The translations under genes were made by a program, and so were the position numbers. Shown here one piece after another: positions 22,808 to 32,700 of a stretch of DNA of 64,000 nucleotides. This DNA is from Watersipora subatra (lineage: Eukaryota > Bryozoa > Gymnolaemata > Cheilostomatida > Watersiporidae): the NCBI RefSeq assembly GCF_963576615.1, contig NC_088708.1, positions 54,299,196-54,363,195 of the forward strand, written 5' to 3'. The notes under the pieces were generated by a model. The model saw only the letters and a list, made by a program, of their open reading frames with translations. It made no database searches and was not told the DNA's origin. Every line of letters begins with the position of its first letter. The first letter of the stretch is position 1.

Positions 22808-25800
22808 TTTGTTTGAGCCAATGAGAGAGCTTTGCCAGATTCACCGCCGCCATTTTCCAAAGACTTGCTTTCACTCGTTTGAGACTCTATCCCTTCAGAG
22901 AGCTCTGGAAGGCGGTCAGGTAAACAGAGGTCAAGACCTTGTTCAAGGGCATCGTTCAGTTCTTCACTTTCAACCACTGCACATACCCAAAGGCAAAAAT
23001 TCCAATTAGCAAATGTATAATAGCGCCCAAAAGAACACCAAAATGCTAAGAGAGTACTTATGTAAAAGTTAGAGGATGGACAGAGCTCCAAGAGTAACCT
23101 ACTGTCTGCTGAGTTCATGGTATGGTCAATAGTAGCAATTTGACTAGCAGAAGAATACCGATTACCCAATGAATGTGTTCAGTTCACCTGCTATGCTTGT
23201 GATCATATATCATACAGCACTCTTGCAGCCGTATACTATACAATCCTGTTAAAGAAACATAACATATAGTGCTGCTACAACTGGATACTCCATAGCGCTA
23301 TTACAGCCACCTACCATATAGTACTGTTACAACCATATGCTGTACATCACTATTATAGTCGCATGTCACACAATACTATTGCAACAACATACATGTACCA
23401 CATAACACTGATATAGCCGTATAGCAGCGTTACAGCCATATAGAGTACAGCGCACCGATAATACATGGTGAGTTAGCGCCATCTGCGTGTATGTGATGAA
23501 CTCACCAATGTTATCAAGTTTGGTCAGGTTTGGAAGGTTCTTCAACACTGTCATTCTATACAAACTTCCTGTCGCACATGGATTGTCCGCCAGCCATAAT
23601 GCTCGAAGCTTTGGTAATTTTTTTAAATAGCATATTTCATTCAGATCAGCTATTTTATTCTTTCTGATATAAAGTTCCTGTAGATTCTTGCAGTTTTGAA
23701 ACGGTTCCAAAGTTGTAATGTCATTAACACTAGAAACAATAGGAAACGTGAAAGTTTATCTAACGGCATAAACAACAACAATGTGTCATTTGGTAGGTAT
23801 TTTGCGTTGTTTTTTTAAATTAAATTAAAAATTTTGTAACAGAGTTGGATAGATACAAGATGACTTCAATGACCAGCAATACAGGAACTATCATTATAAG
23901 CTATCTCAACACACATGCATATTAATCAACTGTTGTTTGATCAATGATGCGCGAAAATGGCTATCAAAAGATACAAAGGTGAAGGTCGTAAGCATTTTAT
24001 ACAGGCATACTACATTATATAATGAGAGAATGATTTGGCTTAGGTAAGTTCTCACCTTAAGCCAACGATCTCGACGTTGACCAGACTTTTCATAAGAGAA
24101 ATGTCATCAAGGTCACTGCTCCTAAAAGTGTGAAAATTCTTATTTTGGATTACCTAAATCAAATGACAAATGATTTGATTCTTCATTATTATATATATCC
24201 CAACTTCTCCACCTAATGTTTCCTATAACAAATTTATGACACTAGTACTGTAGCGTCAGGTGGCCAGTTGAATGGAGCATAGAGTTGATAGTTTTACCAT
24301 AAATTTGAAGATGGAAGTAGTATGTCTAGAGATACAAACACATTTTCGGCCAGTAAAGAGTCTTTAGTGTGCATTAGCTTCAAAAAGTTAGGTTTAGGAG
24401 AACTAAACGTACTGTATGAAAGCTTTAATTAAAATAAATAAAGCAGTATGTTGTAGTGCGCTATAGAGATAAATATATGGTGTAAGTACTAAAGTAATAA
24501 GTTGTAGTACATAATCAAAAGATAAACGTAGTGTGTAAGTAGTATGCTGTGGTATGTTATAGAGATATAAATATCTTGTGTAAGTAGTATGCTGTGTTAT
24601 GTTATAGAGATATAAATATCTTGTATTAGTAGTATGCTGTGTTATGTTATAGAGATATAAAAATCTTGTATTAGTAGTATGTTGTGGTATGTTATAGAAA
24701 TATAAATATCTTGTGTAAGTAGTATGCTGTGTTATGTTATAGAGATATAAATATCTTGTGTTAGTAGTATGTTGTGGTATGTTATAGAAATATAAATATC
24801 TTGTGTAAGTAGTATGCTGCGGTATGTTATAGAGATATAAATATATTGTGTAAGTAGTATGCTGTGTTATGTTATAGAGATATAAATATCTTGTGTTAGT
24901 AGTATGTTGTGGTATGTTATAGAAATATAAATATCTTGTGTAAGTAGTATGCTGCGGTATGTTATAGAGATATAAAAATCTTGTGTTAGTAGTATGCTGT
25001 GGTATGTTATAGGGATATAAATATCTTGTGTAAGTAGTATGCTGTGGTATGTTATAGAGATATAAATATCTTGTGTTAGTAGTATGTTGTGGTATGTTAT
25101 AGAGATATAAAAATCTTGTGTTAGTAGTATGCTGTGGTATGTTATAGGGATATAAATATCTTGTGTTAGTAGTATGTTGCGGTATGTTATAGAAATATGA
25201 ATATCTTGTGTTAGTAGTATGCTGTGGTATGTTATAGAGATATAAATGTATAATGTATGTAGTATGTTGTGGTATGCTATAAAGAGTTAAATGTTATCTA
25301 TAACTAATTTGTTGTAGCATGTTATAGAGAGATAAATGTATAGGTATATTAGCCTAGTAATTTGTAGTGTAGGGGAGGGTGGGCACGTTGCAACAAAAAA
25401 TGCATTTTTGGTTATAATGTTTTCCTAAAATATTGGAATATAATGTAGATAATCACAAAGAATGCAGAAATATGTTTTGTATGTGTATGCCAAATGCCAA
25501 TTCTGCTGGTTGTATACTTTGGAAAATATCACAAAAGTACTAATTGCATAATTGGTGTGTCAACGTGCCCCAGTAGGGGGTACGTTAAAACGCCTTATGA
25601 GGCACGTTGAAACATCCTTGGTTTTCATAGTAAATTTTCGTTTTAGAATTATGTTTTCTTGAAATTATTTTCAGTCAAACAGTTTAAATTTCCACTAATT
25701 ATCGGTGCAAAAAAATTGAGAAGAGTTTGCCATGAACTTCAAAACACTGTGTACAACAATCACTACAAACAAACTTCCACAGCAAAACAAAACATATATA

Positions 25801-26529
25801 TACATGTTGATATGAAAACCAAACTTTTTTTCCTATGTTATCATTTGCAGTCATGATATCAATATTGTCCAAAAATTTAGGGGTTCTTCTTGAGGATTAA
25901 CCTTTAGCTACATCAAAGAGGTTTGTATCAAACAGCAGCTTCAATGCTACTGGAGCTGTTTCCTCTATCAAAATAGAGGGGCAATCTGCGACATGTTGCA
26001 ACTTCCCCTCTATTCTTATCATTTAAACGTAATGCAACTTATCCCAACTCAAGATGATGTAACATCATAAAGTTGGAGGGTGCATGTGAAGAGAACGTGT
26101 CTCTAGCTGCCTCCACTGACTATTGTTAACATGGGATGATGTACAAAAAATATGCAATTCTTTAAATTTATATATAAAAATAAAAGGGCAAAAAGTTACC
26201 AATAAATTTTACAAAGTCATGGCTCACCTAAATTGCTGTTCTTTTCATTTCATGCAATCAAGATATCTCATAAGATGACCTAAAAGTCTTTAATTAGTGA
26301 AATAAAAATTTGAAATGATGTAAACAGGCAAGAAATTTGGAGAGTGTTTCAACGTGCCCCGCGTTGCAATGTGCCCCACTCTCCCCCATTATGGATTATG
26401 TATAATGTATAAATGGTCGATTTTTTTATCACATATCACATTTTCTTACCAACAATTGAGCTTTTTTACATTAGCAAGATTTGATGATCGACAGCGAGAC
26501 AAAGCAATTTCGGGAGTGAGCTTCACCAT
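22808..26529 (-). CDS. CFAP410: CFAP410 (C21orf2) ciliary leucine-rich-repeat protein, 3' end not found
   Basis: CFAP410 acts at the base of cilia, works with the kinase NEK1 and is linked to ciliogenesis and DNA damage repair. Exons on minus: 26450-26529 ([13 protein letters not shown]...VKKLNC), 24056-24121 ([20 protein letters not shown]), 23506-23729 ([55 protein letters not shown]) and 22808?-22976 ([13 protein letters not shown], then an acidic stretch). All joins are in phase at GT-AG borders. The order start, LRR repeats, LRR cap and acidic linker follows human CFAP410 closely. About 179 residues are seen against 256 in human; the conserved C-terminal helix domain was not located, and the exon 4 donor is uncertain. 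Intron 1 holds a minisatellite and a MITE. The start lies 181 bp from the KAT8 start. Confidence 0.9.
23200..23450. repeat. Degenerate tandem repeat of about 30 bp
   Basis: Loosely repeated units with the theme 'ACAGCCATAT...ATAGTACTGTT' in CFAP410 intron 3. Divergence is high, so this is an old array. Confidence 0.6.
24440..25320. repeat. 45-bp minisatellite in CFAP410 intron 1
   Basis: About 18-19 units of TAGTATGCTGTGGTATGTTA followed by TAGAGATATAAATATCTTGTGTAAG-type sequence, with alternating GTAAG/GTTAG and GCTG/GTTG variants that suggest higher-order pairs. The edges are diverged. Confidence 0.95.
25372..26387. mobile_element. pogo/mariner-type MITE with GGGGAGNGTGGG ends
   Basis: The left end TAGGGGAGGGTGGGCACG and the right end, in complement, ATGGGGGAGAGTGGGGCAC bound 1.0 kb without a transposase. 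GTTGCAAC follows in both. Internal repeats of the terminal motif (CAACGTGCCCC near 25561 and 26349) are subterminal copies. The left flank is TA; the right flank is slightly degraded. The GGGGAGNGNGGG start is shared with the complete-looking pogo-like element at 28778, but the next bases differ. Inserted in CFAP410 intron 1. Confidence 0.75.
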
Positions 26530-26710
26530 TTATGTTGCTAATGTTACCGAACTAGCATAAACATTGGCAAAAGTTGTTTCAAGAATTGTTGTGCGGCTTG
26601 GTAGCGATAGAATAAATTGAATAGCTACGACGACAACAACATTGATCTCTCGTTCAAAAATATTGACAAAGAATTTCTATCCGCGAAACGTATCAATTCG
26701 CTTTTACAAC
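26530..26710. promoter_or_regulatory. Divergent promoter region of CFAP410 and KAT8
   Basis: Only 181 bp separate the CFAP410 start codon (26529, minus) from the KAT8 start codon (26711, plus). Both 5' UTRs and core promoters must lie here or overlap the first exons. No TATA box is obvious. In-frame stop TGA at 26618-26620 limits the KAT8 N-terminus. A shared bidirectional promoter is inferred from spacing. Confidence 0.7.
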
Positions 26711-29700
26711 ATGTCGGAGAACGACAAATCTCGAGTTTCGGTTGTAACACCTGGAGAAAGAATGGTAGAAGCCAGTGAAAAATTAGAAGAGAGCGTGCGT
26801 GAAAACGAGGCGCCTGTTAATTCCTTTATTGGTGGAAAGTATCACGTCCTTCGAATTGATGACCTGTGGTACCCGGCCGAGGTAGATATCATTAATCAGT
26901 TTAGTTTTCGTGTACGCTCACGAGTTATTTAATGAACAAGCACTGCGAGTTTTTCAACTGATGCGTATCAATACAGTGAGCTCAGACCTGCCAACCCAAG
27001 AGTGGGGCAATGCGTGAGATTTGGTTTTGGGGCAATTGATGTATCAATGATAGTATATATAAAATTGTGGAAATTGGGGCAAAAATCTCACGCATTTCTC
27101 ACGCATTTTCATTTTTTCTTTGGGGTGATTGCGTGAGTCTCACGCTCAATGCGTGAGAGTTGGCAGGTATGAGTGAGCTAGCAAAATAATACACAATGCA
27201 GTCAGTGGAAATTATTAGTAAAAGCTTCCATCTTGAATTTTTCAACATAATTTCTGAAGTGGTTTTTAGTTAGTAGGCTAAAAGGGGTTGTCTGATTTCT
27301 GACCTGTTTTAAAGGGATCGCCACTCCTAACTTGCTGCTTTGGTAAGGGAAAAATACCACTTCTTCTGGGTCCTGACAAATGGAAATGCCCAAGGAGATG
27401 CAACTGTTCTGCTGGTGCACTGTGATACTTGTACAATCTGAGATGCTGGTGCAATCTGAGAGATTGTCTTCCTAGTTGCTTATTGGAGATGATGCTTGCT
27501 GGTGCACTGCGTTGCTGGTGCACTGCGTTGCTGGTGCACTGCGTTGCTGGTGCACTGCGTTGCTGGTGCACTGCGTTGCTGGTGCACTGCGTTGCTGGTG
27601 CACTGCGTTGCTGGTGCACTGCGTTGCTGGTGCACTGCGTTGCTGGTGCACTGCGTTGCTGGTGCACTGCGTTGCTGGTGCACTGCGTTGCTGGTGCACT
27701 GCGTTGCTGGTGCACTGCGTTGCTGGTGCACTGCGTTGCTGGTGCACTGCGTTGCTGGTGCACTGCGTTGCTGGTGCACTGCGTTGCTGGTGCACTGCGT
27801 TGCTGGTGCACTGCGTTGCTGGGGCAATCTGTGTGCTGGTGCAATATGTGTGCTGGTGCAATATGTGTGCTGGTGCAATATGTGTGCTAGTAAAATGTGT
27901 TTGCTGGTGCAATGCAGGTGAAGTGGAGCTAGTTGATGTTCATAGAAAGATCCAGTGAAGGTTACAGTATGTCTTGTATTGTGCACAAGAATGAACATAT
28001 CCATACAGGCAGCAGGTATTTATATCTTAGAGGGCGGGTCTTGGCAAGTTCAACCAGGTTAAAGAGAATAGCTAGGTACATAAGAGTTTGTAATGAAAAA
28101 CAGGCCCCGCCCAAACATATGATTAGATAATGGCTACACATATAATGACTACGCATACAGAAACAAGGAATAATTATGGGTATGTATAATTGGTTATTTG
28201 TATCAGTCCACATCATCTCCATGCATTGACCCACACTTTTGCCATAGAGATGCCAGCTTTTGAATGCCTTATGTATGGTTAGGAAATAATTATGTTATAC
28301 GCAATTAATCTACATCTACACATACATCAGTGTTGGATTTGCTTTGTCATTTTATTCTATTCCGACTGTGTTTAGATTGTGCGCTTTTACTTTGGTTGTA
28401 TGAACTAAGTTGATTATTATTGGTTTGAGATTAGTGAAGTGAAGGTATTAAGCTATTATAAGCATTGTGTTAGCTAGATATCAAATGAAGAAAGTGAAGA
28501 ATTCTTGGAAGAAGTTTTGTAGAGATACGATTAAACTTTTATTGCACGCTTAGCCCAAGTGTACCACAACAACAATAATGTCCCTAAGTAAAAGCAATCC
28601 TATCAAACCAGATGTTAACATAAAAAATACAATAATACAACAACCCCCCCCTTTTTATCTTTCATGAACAATACCAAGGCGCCTGAGCTACAGACAAAAA
28701 TGAAAACTAGCAGCTCTACCCAAGAGTTGCATTAAGGGAACAACAACAATTATGCAAGAACAAAGTAAGCAGTAATAGGGGAGAGCGGGGTAGGTTGGAC
28801 CCCTTTTTAGGTTTCTTGCTATTGCTGCTGTGTTTTTTATCACATTTTCATGGAATTTTGTGTGACACTACATTCACTTGTTGACACCACTGTGGTCCTT
28901 TGTTAAATTTCTGGGAATTTTTTTGAAAGAGTTATTCTTGCTCTTGCACAACAAGTTCAAAAGTCCAACCTGCCCCGCATGCGGGGTAGGTTGGACCCCA
29001 CAGTGGGGCAGGTTGGACTATCCATTATTAAGCTCATTATGCGCAAAATAAGATGTGATATGAAAGTTTTATTTAACACAGCCAAGGTGAATAAGATAAA
29101 GTTGAATTATGGTAGAAGACAGAATTATTAAAACAGTGAAATAAAATGTTCTATACCATAAAGTTGGTACCAGAACCAGAAAAAGTCCCAGCAAAGAAGT
29201 GCTTTTAAAACAGAAATACATAAAATCTTGCTCAATCTTTGTATCCAATACAGAGAAATAAAATTTTACTCAAAATTGGTATCTAATAATCAAGTCATCT
29301 CAGATCGTCATAGAACTTGCTCAAATCTACGTTGAACATGATGCGTCTTATTGCTCTTAAAGTTCCCCCTGTAGATACTGGGTCGCCCAAATTTAACACA
29401 ATATCATCTTTAGGTATGCAGTCACGGTCCTCCTTATCTGGATACTGAAAGGCACATTGTCTACTGCTGCTGACCTTGTGTAGAAAGTTAACTTCAAATC
29501 TGTCATCCTCTTTAACATCTAATACAGACCCGGCATAAAATATTGTCTTCCTGCCAGCAGGATATTTTACTAGCACATAGCAGCCTTTGGTAATTTCCCC
29601 CAGATCTTCCTGTTGCTGTTCAGGATCGAACGGATCTTCTCCAGACTCCGAGTCCGTTAATGCTATTGGCAAGATATCATCGTCATCTGAGGATTCAGGA

Positions 29701-32700
29701 ATGGGTGCCGTTTTTCTCCTCTTTGCAGGTTGTTTGGATACTTTTGCTGCAGCATGCTCTGCAATTCTGTTTTTTTCCGGTGTATCAGTTAGAATAGCAG
29801 ATGCTACTTTCCTTCTTTTGGTGTTCTTTTTTTGGCGAATGCCAGCTTTAGGCAATGGCATAAGCTGCTCTGGAGTTATATGCGAGGTTGATACTCGCCT
29901 CTGCTCTATTGGTGTTTGTGCAGATGTTGATGGTATTGGTTCACCTACATGTGTATTACTGGAAGAAGGTGAGGGATGAGTAGATGTAGAAGCCTGTGGC
30001 TCTACATGTGGCTCTGGATCAGACTGTGGCTCATTATCTGGTTGATGTCTAGCATCCGGTTGTGGCTCTGCATCCGGTTGTGGTTGATGTCTTTCAGGAT
30101 CTGGTTGGTCGGTCACATCAGCAGGGAGAAACTCACTGTCATCGAATATGTCTGCATTGTAGGGATATATGCCTGTTGCGCGAAACCCAGCTATAATGTT
30201 AGCATTTGTGACACTCTTTGTAAAAGCTACACCTGATAGCTGTGCCATTTCATATATGGTTATAGCACGCCCAGGATTACTTCGCTGCCATTCATCCATA
30301 GTTGAGTTAAGGTAACGCTTCAGAGGACCATATACACTACGATCTAGGGGCTGAAGTCTGTGGGAAGTGTGAGGAGGGAGAGTTAATAAGATGATATGCT
30401 TCTCTTTGCATAATTCGATTGACTGAAGAGATATGTGTGAACTGTGATTGTCAAGAATTAGCAGAGTTGGTTCGCTGCTGCATGGCTTTGCATGACTAAT
30501 GAAGAATGGTAAGTATTCATTTGTAAATATATCGCTGTTCATATACCCAGTTTTACAAGCCACTCCCTTTGCACTTGCAGGAGCCCCATTTAGAAAGTGT
30601 TGTTTCATATTCACCCTTGGGAAAATGTAGAACGGTGGTAGAGAATTACCGATAGCGTTTACAGCACAACACATTGTAACCAGTTCACCACGCTCCTGAG
30701 ATGCAGTAGCTCCTACTTGCTTTTTTCCCATCACACTTATCACTTTTCCAGGGTTCTGAACCGTGGTCACACCAGTCTCGTCTAGGTTGTAGATATTCTG
30801 TGGTAATATTTGGAATCTGAAACAAATAGTTCTTATTTGAAAACCAGAAACATCATAATTTAATTCACTAAATGTTAGGCTACTTATAATTTGTAGTAGA
30901 AGTCTACAAGATCTATAGCTGGCCTGCAGTATTATAATGTGAGTATTTAGTATTGATGAACTTGCCGCGGCTAAAAACTAATTATATGCTGTAGGCTCAT
31001 AATAATTTGTTACATTTTGCTTACCTAGCAGTTACTTCTTTGAGCTTGTCGAAGAACAGGTTAACTGCTGGCCTATTAAATGCTGACTGTCTGGCTAACG
31101 AAGTGGCCTCTGGTGTTCTTATTGATAACTTGTGTCTCTTCATAAAAGCAGCAAGCCAATCTTTGCCAGCTGACTTATTTGTGTGCCAGCTCTCAGGTAC
31201 TTTTACTTCGGTTCTGTTGTTGATAGCATATTCATATGCTAACTCACGACACTTAACAGGTGTTAAGCCATGGAATCGCGAGTCTAGGTCTTTAAGATGT
31301 GTAGCTAATGTTTGTTCCATGGCTTCGCTAAACACCATCTTCACTGTTTTACAACGGACATAGCCCTCACCAGCATTCTTTCGATGTCTTTTAAGCGTGG
31401 TAGCTGAAATTTTATAAGTATCTACTGTTTGGTCTAAAGTAGCCCCTTCACTCCAAAACTTGAGCGCAGCATCAATGTTCTCTTTGCTGGCCCCTCTCTC
31501 TGTCTTGCGTTTATAATTCCTAACCATGGTTGCCTACAATGGTATTAGTATGCATATATTAATTGTACTAATTGTCACTAAACTGAAGTAGGAGTCAAAC
31601 AGGCAAAGATTATTATCATTTTCCATTATAACATTGTTGAAGGGGCAGGTTGGCCTACAGGCCAACTTGCCCCTTTCTCAAAAGGCCAACCTGCCCCTTC
31701 TGACCTTTGCTAGCAAGATTGTATTTTTTTTTAATTCAATATTGTTTAGCTGTAAAATTTTATCTGAATTTTGCTGAATACATGGTAAACATCCCTCAAA
31801 CAGAGTTTGGGGGCAAAATAACAATTCAATCTAGAATAAATTGCTAAAAGTTTTTATTTCTTATAGTTACTTTTTAGGCAGAAAATATAGATTTGAAACT
31901 TATTTACTTACAATTGCACATGTCTTGTTCAGTCATTGACAGGAAGTGATGAATTGACCTTGACCTACATATAATGTGGAAAGATAACTCTGAAAATGCA
32001 CATATTGCTCAAAATTTACAAAGTCCAACCTGCCCCAGGGGTCCAACCTACCCCGCTCTCCCCTACAATTATCCAAAGCACATGAGACAAGCTTATGGCG
32101 TTACGATATGAGGTAAAATCTCAACTTGCTAATATCTGGGAAAATTGACAAATCAATCTACTCACAGTATGGATCGCAAAACCCACAGGATACTGCGAGC
32201 AGTCAAGATAGAGCTATACCAATTAAATGTCAAGTTTCTGCGGCGGCTTCACGACTCATCTGGATCTGATCATCGTTATTTTAGAGTCCTAGCAGGTTTT
32301 TCAGTGTTGACACTAAAGGGAGCAGCTGGAGATTGAAGAGTTTTTTTGGGGCTACTAACAATGTTCAAGCGATTGGGTCTCAACTCATTGCCACGATTGT
32401 CGTGGAGAATATACGATCTCCGTGTCTCTGGTATTGAACGTAGTACTTTTCTATTTCTTTTCAAGTCTATAATAAAAACGTCATCACCAGACGACAGTGG
32501 AGGCATCTCAGTAGCACGGTGGTGATTGTTATAGCTAGATCTACTAGCTTGAAGCTGTCTTTGTTCCTTCTTTTTAAGCTCAACTGTATTAGGTTTTCTG
32601 GTAACTTATGACTCATCGACAGCTCTGACGGAGCATAGCCATTCTTCAGTGGCGACGAGCTGTAAGCTAGCAGAGCTAAGTAGGGGGTCTGGTTCCTTCT

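Noticed and set aside
24440-25320. CRISPR-like array appearance of tandem repeats
   Set aside because: Units are contiguous without unique spacers, and the genome is eukaryotic; the same holds for the arrays at 20935 and 62030.
26642-26710. Arginine-rich N-terminal extension of KAT8 resembling a mitochondrial presequence
   Set aside because: It would start at TTG; the first ATG in frame is 26711, and a stop lies upstream at 26618. Human KAT8 can act in mitochondria, but this extension has no proper start.
27278-28004. Long overlapping open frames on both strands (up to 188 codons)
   Set aside because: All come from the 16-bp satellite, which has no stop in any phase.
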